A DNA stretch of 64,000 bases, from the NCBI RefSeq assembly GCF_001420595.1, contig NZ_LJIX01000006.1, forward strand, positions 1,863,361 through 1,927,360. Direction: 5' to 3'. The first letter of the stretch is position 1, and every line of letters begins with the position of its first letter. This document shows positions 1-8,787 of the stretch, in pieces. The stretch comes from Cytobacillus solani (GTDB lineage Bacteria; Bacillota; Bacilli; Bacillales; Cytobacillaceae). A program made the position numbers and the translations under genes. The notes under the pieces were generated by a model. The model was not told the DNA's origin and did not search any database. It saw only the letters and a program-made list of their open reading frames with translations.

Positions 1-233
1 CATCCGACATAATTGATCCTGAAATATTAAATAATGCTGATTTAGTGGTTACACTATGTGGGGATGCAGCTGATAAGTGTCCTATTACACCACCTCACGT
101 AAAAAGGGAACACTGGGGTTTGGATGATCCAGCAAAGGCAGAAGGCACAGAAGGGGAAAAATGGGCTTTCTTCCAGCGAGTTCGTGATGAAGTTGGAGAA
201 AGAATTAAGCGTTTTGCTGAAACTGAGGAATAA
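1..233 (+). CDS. arsC: Arsenate reductase ArsC (thioredoxin-coupled), 3' part only
   Basis: The open frame enters from the left edge and ends at TAA 231-233, giving about 76 C-terminal residues. It matches the low-molecular-weight-phosphatase-like ArsC of Bacillus. The segment [11 protein letters not shown] holds the two redox cysteines, equivalent to Cys82 and Cys89 of the family, that pass the disulfide to thioredoxin. It is followed by the conserved [10 protein letters not shown] and the terminal [12 protein letters not shown]. The nucleophilic Cys10 lies outside the window. The enzyme reduces arsenate to arsenite in the cytoplasm for efflux. An ars operon probably extends leftwards (inference). 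This gene is not the usual neighbour of rnhB. Confidence 0.93.
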   Translation, partial: SDIIDPEILNNADLVVTLCGDAADKCPITPPHVKREHWGLDDPAKAEGTEGEKWAFFQRVRDEVGERIKRFAETEE

Positions 234-246
234 TAAGACAATTGGC

Positions 247-278
247 CAAGGGAGCAATCCCTTGCTTTTATTTTTTTC
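247..278 (+). terminator. Intrinsic terminator of arsC
   Basis: Stem CAAGGGA / TCCCTTG (247-253 / 258-264) with loop GCAA, followed by CTTTTATTTTTTTC. It lies 14 nt after the arsC stop codon. Confidence 0.85.
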
Positions 279-432
279 TAAACATAAGATCATATCAATA
301 GGTTTTGTTGTTAGTGGGTACTACTATAAATTTATCAAAATTTATTATGATCACGTATGTCAGCAAGCTTAACCATCTTACTAGATTAGGGTATACTCCT
401 GTGAGCGATTAATTGGACTATGAATAAAATAT

Positions 433-585
433 TTAAAGTGAAACCTGCTTACATAAAAGTGGAGCTAAATTTTCGATTTGTTTTTCTTCATAAATGGACT
501 TATTTTGTTGCGACTTGATTAAATCCAATACATCTTTTAGGAGCAGTATATCAGCAACAGCTATTAATCTACCTTCAAGTAGCAC
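433..585 (-). pseudogene. Unrecognised gene fragment, 3' end
   Basis: A reverse-strand frame of about 50 codons reads VLLEGRLIAVADILLLKDVL and continues to QIENLAPLLCKQVSL and a stop. The composition looks protein-like, but there is no Shine-Dalgarno sequence before the GTG at 585. The frame runs upstream straight into the terminator at 603-632. I read it as the truncated tail of a lost gene. The family is not recognised, and chance coding cannot be excluded. Confidence 0.3.
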
Positions 586-602
586 TTTTGAATTGGATTT
601 CC

Positions 603-632
603 AAAAAAAAGCAAAGAAATTACATTCTTTGC
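603..632 (-). terminator. Intrinsic terminator of the 74-residue gene
   Basis: Perfect 8-bp stem GCAAAGAA / TTCTTTGC (611-618 / 625-632). On the minus strand it is followed by eight T (A-run 603-610). It lies 16 nt past the stop of the reverse-strand gene 648-872. Confidence 0.85.
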
Positions 633-647
633 TTAGCCAAAAGATTA

Positions 648-872
648 TTATTTAATTGGTCCCTCAAGTTCTTTTTTCAATTCGTCTGGAATCAATTCTT
701 GCAAAAAATGAAATACAGTTCTCCCTTGCATATGTTTAGTAAAGTCATTAAAGTAAACTTTTTCTTCATCCTCAATCTTAATATCATTAAAGTCATCTTT
801 AATTCGTTCCCACACTTCAGGTTTACTCTCTTTCAAAGCTCTCAAACTAAAACTTAGTCCATACTTTTCCAT
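648..872 (-). CDS. Small hypothetical protein, 74 aa
   Basis: The start ATG (872) is preceded by a strong GGAGGG ribosome binding site at optimal spacing, and a textbook terminator follows the stop, so this is a real monocistronic gene. The product is acidic, soluble and probably helical (MEKYGLSFSLRALKESKPEV at the start, LQELIPDELKKELEGPIK at the end). It has no cysteines, signal peptide or membrane segment. I do not recognise the family and propose no function. Confidence 0.7.
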   Translation of the reverse strand: MEKYGLSFSLRALKESKPEVWERIKDDFNDIKIEDEEKVYFNDFTKHMQGRTVFHFLQELIPDELKKELEGPIK

Positions 873-2291
873 GAAAATCCCTCCACTCTTATTAATCTAG
901 TCTCAAAATGACCAATTATTATTTATCAATACAAACAAAAGTATAAAAATAAAATATTTACACTCAAATTCTATCTTCTAAATTTCCCTATTATAACTAC
1001 CAACGATAAAAAATAAAAATGGTACTTAAAAAAGGTTATCAGATTTTTCAATGTACACGTTTAACATCCAGTGTGTAGGATATAGGTAGTCGGGAGTTAT
1101 CTCATCACAAACATAGCAAATTTATTATCTTCATCGATAGGCAAAAGTTCATACTTTATGCATCGAGTTCCTTTACACTTTTGTTTTTGACGTTTTGCCT
1201 TTTAATATAAAATGTCTTTTTTTAAGCTCTCCTTTAATCTTCTTCTCATTTTTTATCATACCTAAAAATACCATTTATTTTCTAAAATACTAATTGAACT
1301 ATCCTGTCTTTAGTTTAAGAATAGTATTTCACAATCTCTTCTATAGTTTAACCTAGATATCTAGATATTGCTCAACAATTTAGCCCGCTTGTTGAATAGA
1401 ATGACTTGCATTTAATAACAACTTTATTATTTTCTAAAAGACTTTATTGTAAATTAAACATCTTTATTATCTATGTACATTTGAAACGGAGAATATGTCT
1501 ATAATACTGCTTTTCAGTACCTAAATGTAAGATCTCTTCAACATTTAAATTTACACATTTTCATTTTTATAAATAAATAGTTTACCCTGACACGAGTGGA
1601 AATGGGGTAACTTACCTGAATTTGCTCATGTGTTTATTTTCAGTGGAATTTGAAATCATTAATGGTTTAATGTAATAGAGCTGAAAAATAGTGAAAAATC
1701 TACGTGAAATGTTTCAGATCATGACACGACGGTTTGGCTTGGGATTTATTTAACGAATTCCCTGATATTAAGATAATAGTATTTAATGATGGTATGCAAA
1801 CAACATAACCGATTCTAGAACTAAACAGATTACCGCTCCAACCTAATCATTTTAGACAGTGAGTATTTTTATCGTTAATCGACCCATAACATGGAAAGCA
1901 CAATAAGTACTGCATCGAAACCTTTATAAAATGCTACCAATGGAAGGAAATGATTGAAAAGTAGCAATTACACCTAGATTAAAAATTCTGTGTTGAATAA
2001 ACAGGATTTTATCTTATTCCACAAACGGGCGCTTTTATTCGATGTTCCACTAGAAGTGATCCAAAGCACTTGGTTTTGAATAGGGGTGAGACCACAAAAA
2101 TATATGCTCAGCTAAGTGGCAAATTGAGACATAATTTTTATAGTAAATATTTACTTAACGGAAATTGGAGATGCGCATTAATAGGCGGGTCTTTTTGTTG
2201 TGGGGAATTTTTCTTGAATATGTGAAATTAGAAAATTTGTAAAATATGTTACAATATAACTAATTTAAGATAAAGCAAGGGAATTGGCAAT
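873..2291. other. Gene-poor AT-rich region
   Basis: No intact gene was found over 1.4 kb. On the minus strand, 1097-1203 encodes a short cysteine-bearing fragment (CKGTRCIKYELLPIDEDNKF...MR, then stop) that could be the tail of a lost gene; it is unrecognised. One copy of a dispersed motif sits at 2002-2032. The rest has stops in all frames, as expected for decayed intergenic DNA. The 74-aa gene's promoter should lie just right of 872, but I could not identify it with confidence. Confidence 0.5.
2002..2032 (+). repeat. Dispersed motif copy 1
   Basis: CAGGATTTTATCTTATTCC followed by ACAAACGGGCGC. The same word pattern recurs at 8558-8582, 12593-12610 and 15826-15847. Function unknown; the four copies share about 20-25 bases. 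Confidence 0.45.
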
Positions 2292-2469
2292 TTGTTTTTA
2301 AATCTACTTTTAAGTTATTATCTTGAGCTTGGATTAGAATCTATATTAAGTGATAGTGAAAAGGGAGAATTAACTCATAAATTATCATTAAGGGCTGCAG
2401 TTTAATTACAGTATTCTTCTTTTGGAGAAACAAAATTAGATTTAGAAGTCGCAGAGTCATATGTATGAG
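2292..2469 (+). pseudogene. Remnant of an Apea-type HEPN domain gene
   Basis: The frame reads LLSYYLELGLESILSDSEKG, then ELTHKLSLRAAV, an in-frame TAA (2403-2405), then LQYSSFGETKLDLEVAESYV and a TGA. The pattern 'ALExLL..S.ELTYKLSLRAA....' is characteristic of the Apea_HEPN family (probable RNases found in abortive-infection proteins such as ApeA). The following bases, through about 2550, read as a likely continuation with more stops. There is no start codon or ribosome binding site, so it is dead. It sits about 100 bases upstream of, and in the same direction as, the GHKL/TIR operon, so it may once have belonged to it. The family call rests on a short recalled pattern. Confidence 0.5.
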
Positions 2470-2572
2470 TATTGACACATAAACCCAAATTTTAAAAAGC
2501 TAAAAATATTGGTGAAAATTTAATACTTGGAAATTAAAAAGAATAAAGAGGAAAAGAGGATTGATTATTACT

Positions 2573-4972
2573 ATGTCTAATGAAGAGATTTTATTAAATA
2601 AGGTTTTAGATGCGAGTTCCAATACAATTTGGGATGAATTGAAGAAGATAAGAGAGTCTTCAGAATTAGAAAAAAAGACTATTAGACGTAGATGGATATG
2701 GGAACTAATTCAAAATGCATCGGACTGTACACCTAAAGGCAAGAAAATAGATATAAAAATTGTTTACTCTAATAATCAAATCATATTTAGTCATAATGGA
2801 CTGCCATTTTCGTATGGAAATTTATTAGATTTAATCACACAAATCTCCTCTAAGCCAAGTTCAGAAGAAAAGAAAACAGGGAAATTTGGAACAGGCTTTA
2901 TGTCAACTCATTTATTATCCGAGATTGTACAAATTGAAGGGTCATTTATACATGAAGAAAATAAGTATACAAACTTAGTGTTCACTGTGGATAGATCAGG
3001 AGATCATTATAGCGATATTAAGAATAAAACAAAAATTATGTTAGAACAATTAGAGCTTGTAAGCAGAAATCAAGAGGAATTAAAAGAAAAGTATGTGGAT
3101 ACAAAATTCATTTACTCAATAGAGGATGATGACATAATAGAAGCAGTAGAGGAAGGGATATTAGATTTAAAAGAGACTATTCCTTATGTATTAACTTTTA
3201 ATGAGAATATCAACTCTATTACATACAATGGTAATTGTTACAAGAAGGGAACTGAAATAACTTCAAATAAAAATGACAAGCTAAAGGTTGTTCAAATTAA
3301 CGCTTCTGATAGTAATAAAAAGTTGCTAATATTAAATGAAAATAATGTAACGATTGGTTGTTCTATAGAGAGTAAAAATGATAAGTTATATTTCTTACCA
3401 CTTTCCAGTACTATTCCAAAAATCTTCTGTGAATTCCCTCTATTAGGAACTGAAGAATTTAGTTTTCCCATAGTTGTTAATTCAAATTTATTTGAAGTGG
3501 AAAGAGATAGAAATGCTATTAGAGATAGCAATCCAGTAAATAATGAATTAATAAAGGTAGCAGTCTCTTTATACAAGGAATTAATAGATTATTGTTCAAA
3601 AAGTACAATGACAAGAAATGAATTTAATATTTGTATTTTAAAACCCTCCACCTCATCAACTATTCAAGCTTATAGCTACAAAGAAATTAAAGAACATATT
3701 GAGAAGAGTGCAATTGTTCCTATTCATAATCATTTAGGAGGTTTAAAGCGATTAGCATTTAAAGATAATAATGGTAAAGTGAAAATAGCTATACCAAAAA
3801 CAAAAAAAAGCATACATAAGGACTTACTTTGGGATATTTTATCTAATTATAACGGGGTATCGATACCAATTAAAGATACTTACTTAGGTTGGGCTGCGGT
3901 TTTTGAAGAGAATGTTGGATTCTATTGGATAAACAATATTTTTAAAGATTCAAGTATTGATAAATTAATCGTTTGGTTGAAAGATAAAACTCAATATGCA
4001 GATTGGTTAAATACATTTTATTCTCTTTGGATTAGGGATGTAGGTGTTGAGGAAGTTGTTGAATCGGCATTTGTACCGAATCAAATTAATGAATTTGTAC
4101 AATTCGGCAATATTTATCTTGATAAAAATATAGATAATGAATTAAAAAATATCTTGATATTATTGGGTGGGAAAATTAATGGACAGTTATTGAACCAAGA
4201 TATTATTTCATTTGAACACTATTTCGAGGAACACCCAAATAAAATTAAGACTAATGAAATATGCTCTGATCAAATTGATATTAAAGTATCACAACTTTTA
4301 AGTAAGGAAGCTATTGATAGGGTAGAAAGAAAAGAATCTACTCAAAAAATATTTAATAGATTAACTAATTGGTTTCTATCAAATCCTGAAAAATCAAAAG
4401 AGTGGTTTGAAAATTTATATTCAAAGAGAATGATGTTATCTTCTCCGGAAGAAAATCTAAGAAGATATAAGATAGCAGAAAAAATAGAAGAAAATAATAT
4501 TAAGTATGAAGAATTAGATGAAATTATTAATAATCGAGATAAAGTAATAGAGATTATTAATAACTCTGAACTGAGTAGAGAAGACATTATCGATCAATTA
4601 AAGCATATTGTTACCTCAACCGAAGAAATGAAACGATATGTTGAGAAATTACTATGTAGAAGTACAGAAAATATTTTTAATTATTTAAGCAGTCTTAAAA
4701 ATTATACGCTTCCAGCAACTTTAGAAAAATGGATGAACGAAAAGTATTCTGATACGGTATTTCCAGCTAAGTATAAGGGAGATGACATTAGAATCGTTAT
4801 TCGTCCAAGTGATTATCAAAAAATAATATTTTATTATGATGAAGAATTAGAGGCTTTAGATGATTACGCCTATCAATTGTGGACGGATGATGGAGAGAAA
4901 CAAAAAATGGTTACTTTAGGTGATTTGCTTAAAACAACAGGTATATCTAAAATTCCACTAACCAAGATATAA
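2573..4972 (+). CDS. GHKL (sacsin/Hsp90-type) ATPase, putative defence protein
   Basis: About 799 aa. ATG 2573 is preferred because AGAGGA ends 12 nt before it; an in-frame TTG at 2561 abuts that site and is too close. The N-terminus carries the Bergerat ATP fold: N-box ELIQNASD (residues 44-51, with Glu and Asn for catalysis and Mg), G1 HNGLPF (74-79), and G2 KTGKFGTGF (101-109). This combination is typical of the sacsin/No-vein-like HATPase_c_3 group. The middle 500 residues are unassigned. The C-terminus (YELWTDDG-like, TLGDLLKTTGI) resembles the ends of large bacterial sacsin-like ATPases. The TIR gene follows by 15 nt, so the two are almost certainly cotranscribed. By inference the ATPase senses or gates the TIR effector. 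The gene is strongly AT-rich, suggesting transfer. Confidence 0.85.
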   Translation: MSNEEILLNKVLDASSNTIWDELKKIRESSELEKKTIRRRWIWELIQNASDCTPKGKKIDIKIVYSNNQIIFSHNGLPFSYGNLLDLITQISSKPSSEEKKTGKFGTGFMSTHLLSEIVQIEGSFIHEENKYTNLVFTVDRSGDHYSDIKNKTKIMLEQLELVSRNQEELKEKYVDTKFIYSIEDDDIIEAVEEGILDLKETIPYVLTFNENINSITYNGNCYKKGTEITSNKNDKLKVVQINASDSNKKLLILNENNVTIGCSIESKNDKLYFLPLSSTIPKIFCEFPLLGTEEFSFPIVVNSNLFEVERDRNAIRDSNPVNNELIKVAVSLYKELIDYCSKSTMTRNEFNICILKPSTSSTIQAYSYKEIKEHIEKSAIVPIHNHLGGLKRLAFKDNNGKVKIAIPKTKKSIHKDLLWDILSNYNGVSIPIKDTYLGWAAVFEENVGFYWINNIFKDSSIDKLIVWLKDKTQYADWLNTFYSLWIRDVGVEEVVESAFVPNQINEFVQFGNIYLDKNIDNELKNILILLGGKINGQLLNQDIISFEHYFEEHPNKIKTNEICSDQIDIKVSQLLSKEAIDRVERKESTQKIFNRLTNWFLSNPEKSKEWFENLYSKRMMLSSPEENLRRYKIAEKIEENNIKYEELDEIINNRDKVIEIINNSELSREDIIDQLKHIVTSTEEMKRYVEKLLCRSTENIFNYLSSLKNYTLPATLEKWMNEKYSDTVFPAKYKGDDIRIVIRPSDYQKIIFYYDEELEALDDYAYQLWTDDGEKQKMVTLGDLLKTTGISKIPLTKI

Positions 4973-4987
4973 GTGAGGTAATTTTTA

Positions 4988-5956
4988 ATGTTTAGAACAA
5001 TTAAAGATATTGAAAATAAAATAAGTACAAACAATAGAAAGAATACAACATATATACACCCAATTGCGAGTGATGAAGAAATAGCAAAATTAATTGCTGC
5101 ATACTCGAATAGTAACGGTGGAGATATCATTTTAGGTATAAAAGATAATAGTATAACATTAAGTATTAAAAAATTCCCGTTTATTCTTAATATAGAAAAT
5201 ATTTTAGAATTATTAGATGGTGGGGTAAAAATAGAATATAATTTTTTTACATTTGAAGGTAATAATCTCTTTTACATTTCTATTGATAAATCAGATGAGT
5301 TAGTAAAAGTAAATAATATACCTTATAAAATTAACAATGATGGGGCTGTAGAAGAAATGGCGATAAAAAAGGTCTTTATTTCATATGCACATAAAGAAAG
5401 CGATCTTGTGAATATTCTAGAGGAAGAATTAAATAAATATGAAAATATAGAAATAAGTCGTGATATAAAAGCTATAGAATACAGAGATAGTTTGGATGAT
5501 TTTATGAAGACTATTAGGGATCATGATTTTGTTATTTCAGTAGTGAGTAGTGCATATATCAAATCATTAAATTGCATGTATGAAGTTATGCACTTAATGC
5601 AAGATAAAGATTATCAAGAAAAGTTATTTTTTATTATTGTTAGTAGAGATGATGTAGATTATTATAATGAAAAAAATAGATATGATGGCTTTGAAGCAAA
5701 AATTTATGATGTTATGGATAGATTAAAATATGTTACTCATTGGAGAGATAAAAAGGCAGAATTAGAGCGAAGTATTAGTGAAGCAGCACTTTCTCCAGAA
5801 TTAATGGTCAATCTAGCTATAGATATGCGAAAATTAAATTCAGTAATACCTCCAATGGATGATTTCATTAGTTTGTTGAGTGATAAAGTAGGCAGATCAT
5901 TTAAAGAAATGTATGAGGATGATTTTAAAGAAATTGTAGATACAATTAATAGGTAA
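4988..5956 (+). CDS. AlbA_2-like / TIR domain fusion, putative defence effector
   Basis: 322 aa, with GTGAGGT 8 nt before ATG. Residues 1-125 resemble the AlbA_2 (Schlafen-type) fold: IAAYSNSNGGDIILGIKDN at 36-54, then VKIEYNFFTFEGNNLFYISI, although the usual ESxxLEFK start is not recognisable. Residues 127-260 form a TIR domain: KKVFISYAH (128-135 region), SRDIKAIEYRDSLDDF, VISVVSSAYIKSLNCMYEV. Glu199 in CMYE is the expected catalytic position of NAD-cleaving TIRs. A helical tail follows. Bacterial TIR effectors usually deplete NAD+ or make a signal from it; that role is inferred here. The partner is the GHKL ATPase just upstream. It is AT-rich like its partner and followed by a strong terminator. 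Confidence 0.85.
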   Translation: MFRTIKDIENKISTNNRKNTTYIHPIASDEEIAKLIAAYSNSNGGDIILGIKDNSITLSIKKFPFILNIENILELLDGGVKIEYNFFTFEGNNLFYISIDKSDELVKVNNIPYKINNDGAVEEMAIKKVFISYAHKESDLVNILEEELNKYENIEISRDIKAIEYRDSLDDFMKTIRDHDFVISVVSSAYIKSLNCMYEVMHLMQDKDYQEKLFFIIVSRDDVDYYNEKNRYDGFEAKIYDVMDRLKYVTHWRDKKAELERSISEAALSPELMVNLAIDMRKLNSVIPPMDDFISLLSDKVGRSFKEMYEDDFKEIVDTINR

Positions 5957-6067
5957 TTACATTTTTTTTCATTCGTGTTTATAAGTGAGGTGACTTTAGC
6001 ATATTTTATACTCTTGAAAAATTAATGATTAGTCTTTTATATAAAACCTTACCCGACAGTAAAACTA

Positions 6068-6113
6068 AACCCAAGCATTTTGAGCATTATTTGTTCAAAA
6101 TGCTTGGGTTTCT
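6068..6113 (+). terminator. Strong terminator of the GHKL/TIR operon
   Basis: Perfect 16-bp stem (6068-6083 with 6095-6110) built on AACCCAAGCATTTTGA, with an 11-nt loop, followed by TCTTCAATTT. It lies 110 nt after the TIR stop codon and marks the operon end. Confidence 0.75.
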
Positions 6114-6149
6114 TCAATTTATAAAATTATCGTTTGTAGCATAATATTG

Positions 6150-6202
6150 ATCAACTTTATTTCAAAGCAACAATTTCCTGTTACTTTGAAGTAAAGATTG
6201 AT
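6150..6202. repeat. Imperfect inverted repeat
   Basis: Arms of about 22 bases (ATCAACTTTATTTCAAAGCAAC against GTTACTTTGAAGTAAAGATTGAT, a few mismatches) around an 8-nt spacer. There is no T-run and no gene nearby. It may be a small mobile hairpin element or the relic of a terminator. Confidence 0.5.
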
Positions 6203-6596
6203 AATTTATAATAAGGTCTGGATCATTGTAATGTCTTTTAAGGTTATCTTGAAAACTTTTCATCAGTTATAGGGTGCAAGTCTGCAGCAAGAAATATACT
6301 TCTTTCTTTAGGTTAAGGGTAAGTGTGACCGCTTAAAAGAGATAACACAGTTTTTGTTTGATAAATTGGGACGCTTTTTTCCAGTTTGAAACGTACATTT
6401 TTACATGGAGAGGCATACATGATTTCCTTTGTAAATCAGGCAGACCCTTATTTGACTATTTCTGGAATGTAGGTTTTGGCAATAAGTTTATGAATCGATA
6501 CTCAAGAAAAAATGTATATAAGCATATATTTATACAAATTCGTGAAGTTATGCTTGCTGCACTAGCGGGGTAGGTTAATTGAAGAAGCATCAACCT

Positions 6597-6878
6597 TTAG
6601 TGCATTGATAAATTGATTATGTCATTCGTTACTATTCCTTCACCTATTGCTTGAATATGTAAATGGTCATGTAGGTAAGGCTTATCAATGTTCCAAGTCA
6701 AAGAAAAGTTATTATCGTTTTCGTTTTCCTTAATGTCAAAGCCTATTAGTCTTCTTTCTGTCCATGTTTGCGTACCAATAGGAATTAGCCAAAATAAAAA
6801 AGTTTCAGTGTTTGCTGCTTTAACTTTAAATGTTATTTCTTTTGTCCCTTTAGGTTTCTGTTTCCAAATTCCATCATT
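6597..6878 (-). pseudogene. 5'-truncated copy of an unknown secreted-protein family
   Basis: A clean reverse-strand frame of 93 codons (NDGIWKQKPKGTKEITFKV ... NDIINLSMH, stop). It aligns without gaps to the C-terminal 93 residues of the decayed gene at 10333-10735, with 66 of 93 identical, including the shared LFWLIP.GTQTWTER block. The frame is cut by TAA at 6879-6881 exactly where the relative continues towards its signal peptide, and there is no start codon or ribosome binding site. It is therefore a truncated paralog in opposite orientation. Family function is unknown; the relative looks exported. Confidence 0.75.
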
Positions 6879-6937
6879 TTAAATAATATATAATGGTATA
6901 ATTTTACATGCATAATCACGTAAAATGGAGGGGAAGA

Positions 6938-7316
6938 ATGAAAAAGTTTATAGTTTAAGGGGATATTGTTGTTAATACTTATATCTGGGTCTTCAACTGA
7001 AACAACTTTAACCACTGATGAAGAAGTTACAAACCTTGTAAATAATTACTTAGAGACTTTAGAAACAAAGGATATATCATCAATGGTAAAATACGCTAAT
7101 GATGTAAGGTTTCCAGATAAAGATGATCAAATAGAGCAATATTCAAGAATTGACGAAGACTGATACTGATATAGTGGAACTAAAAAAGTTAGTGAAACTG
7201 AGTTTGAGGCAACTGTTGAACTAGTTATTAGCGGAGATTTAACTAAATTTATTTTTCCTGTTGAAAAACAAAAAACACGTTGGAAAATTATTGTTGGACA
7301 AGATATTAATAATTAA
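6938..7316 (+). pseudogene. Decayed NTF2-like (DUF4878-type) lipoprotein gene
   Basis: A good GGAGGGG site precedes ATG 6938 (MKKF). The signal-peptide body (GILLLILISGSSTETT) lies in another frame, so an indel has hit the first codons, and the expected lipobox cysteine reads Ser. The remaining frame (EEVTNLVNNYLETLETKDIS ... KQKTRWKIIVGQDINN) is interrupted by TGA codons at 7161-7163 and 7167-7169. The pattern of a helical 'NNYLETLETKD' start and a terminal 'WKI' strand is that of small NTF2-fold stress lipoproteins in bacilli. It is no longer functional. Confidence 0.65.
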
Positions 7317-7464
7317 GCTTAGCAGATGACAGCGTGACAATTGAGATATTAAAGGATGAGGAAATAGACATTGTAAATGAGAACTTCACCCAATGGATTA
7401 GATAGTTCTGGACTTCTTTGACGCTTTTGGTTATTTTTTCTAAAAACTAGGGAGATAAAATTTC

Positions 7465-8241
7465 ATGACTTCTACACTACTTAAAATAATAGCTCTAATT
7501 GCTATGTTTATAGACCATACTGGTCAATTTATCCCAAATACGCCAGAGTTTTTAAGGTGGATAGGCAGAGTATCTGCGCCGATTTTTATTTATTGTGTTG
7601 TGTTGGGTTACAAATATACATCTGACAAAAAGAAATACTTAACTCGAATGTATACTTTCGGGGTGGCCATGGCCTTCATTAATTTAGGATTTAATATAGC
7701 TTATAGTAATACAGGAGTATTTTTTACCAATAACTTTTTTTCAACTCTCTTTTTAATAGGTTTAATAATCTACTTACTAGACAAGAGAGAGTTAAAGTTG
7801 TTCATTTACTTCTTTTTATTCCAAATGATTAGTACCTTCCTGTGTTACCTCTTTTCTGAGGTTGTAGTTATTAGTTTCCGTGCAGACTACTTATTTTATG
7901 GTGCAATATTTGGTAATGTTTTCTTTGTTGAGGGCGGTATTTTCTTTATAATTTTTGGCGGCCTGCTGTACTTAGCAAAAAATAAAACAACCCTTGCATT
8001 AACATTTATATTTTTTAGTTTATTCGTGTATTTAGTTTTTGTTAAGTGGGGTTCAAGGATGATGGAGCCTATTTTTGCTTACCTATTCCCTTTCGCAGAT
8101 TTTCAGTGGATGATGATCTCTGCTCTTCCACTGTTGCTACTTTATAACGGAAAAAAGGGTGCAGGATTAAAATACTTTTTTTACTTCTTTTATCCTATCC
8201 ATATAATTATTCTTTATTTAATCGGTATTAATTTACGATAG
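7465..8241 (+). CDS. TraX-family integral membrane protein
   Basis: 258 aa, preceded by GGGAGAT. The start LLKIIALIAMFIDHTGQF followed by LRWIGRVSAPIFIYCVVLGY is the TraX-family signature (Asp-His in the first helix, R-I-G-R-x-A/S-x-P-I-F in the second). About eight hydrophobic helices follow. In F plasmids TraX N-acetylates pilin; the chromosomal Firmicute members are membrane proteins of unproven, possibly acyltransferase, function. It stands alone, with a decayed lipoprotein gene upstream and no clear terminator downstream. It need not indicate conjugation, as such copies are common in bacilli. Confidence 0.8.
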   Translation: MTSTLLKIIALIAMFIDHTGQFIPNTPEFLRWIGRVSAPIFIYCVVLGYKYTSDKKKYLTRMYTFGVAMAFINLGFNIAYSNTGVFFTNNFFSTLFLIGLIIYLLDKRELKLFIYFFLFQMISTFLCYLFSEVVVISFRADYLFYGAIFGNVFFVEGGIFFIIFGGLLYLAKNKTTLALTFIFFSLFVYLVFVKWGSRMMEPIFAYLFPFADFQWMMISALPLLLLYNGKKGAGLKYFFYFFYPIHIIILYLIGINLR

Positions 8242-8787
8242 AATTTAAAGAAACTCGCATATCTCCTAACCGAGGGTATCTATCATTATGCAGCAAGCAG
8301 CTACTGATGGTTGATGTCCTTTTTCTTTTCTACAACAGTAAAGTAAATGTCATTACAACCAGCTATCGATTGTTTTTGCGCTGAAGGGACCATTAGAGAC
8401 CAGATAATGGGTACGAAGTGTATATTTCCCTTTATCGCCTTATATGGGAGTATCTTTAATTAAGCAATGTTTAGTTTCCAATATGCTCTTTGCTGCAGTT
8501 TTATAAAATGAATGATCATTTAAAATAAAAATTGATTAATAACCCTATATTGATATGCAGGATTTTTCTTACTCCACAATCGGACCAGATTGTGGAGTAA
8601 CTCCTTTAATGAAAGTTTAGATTTCTAAGTTACATTTTAAATGAGATTGCGAAATTATGTACCTAAAGTAATGGGGCAGTTTAGCATAACTACATAGGGT
8701 GTTTTAGATTTATGGAAGTCAATTTGGAATTTAGTTTTAATCAATGGGTAAAATACACACAAACTAGTTCCAAAGGTGGCGATTATC
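8242..8787. other. Non-coding region between traX-like gene and secreted-protein gene
   Basis: No frame of interest was found. The region holds motif copy 2 with its perfect inverted repeat (8551-8598) and, at 8772-8779, the ribosome binding site of the next gene. Confidence 0.5.
8551..8598 (+). repeat. Dispersed motif copy 2 with perfect hairpin
   Basis: TGATATGCAGGATTTTTCTT leads into an 11-bp perfect stem ACTCCACAATC / GATTGTGGAGT (8571-8581 / 8588-8598) with loop GGACCA. No T-run follows on either strand, so it is not a classical terminator. The left part matches 15821-15849 closely. Confidence 0.6.

Larger units (their letters stand above)
5957..6596. other. Intergenic region after the TIR gene
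   Basis: Apart from the terminator (6068-6113) and the inverted repeat (6150-6202), no convincing gene was found. A 71-codon frame at 6358-6573 starts with TTG, lacks a ribosome binding site and resembles nothing known. Confidence 0.5.

Noticed and set aside
2561-2572. TTG 2561 as the start of the GHKL ATPase
   Set aside because: It abuts AGAGGA with zero spacing; ATG 2573 is better placed.
6358-6573. 71-codon forward frame (starts MINWDAFFQFETYIF)
   Set aside because: TTG start without a ribosome binding site, aromatic-rich chance-like composition, no family resemblance, surrounded by decayed DNA.
7321-7404. Short frame ADDSVTIEILKDEEIDIVNE ... WIR after the NTF2-like pseudogene
   Set aside because: Only about 28 codons, no start or ribosome binding site; may be a gene tail, but nothing supports a specific call.
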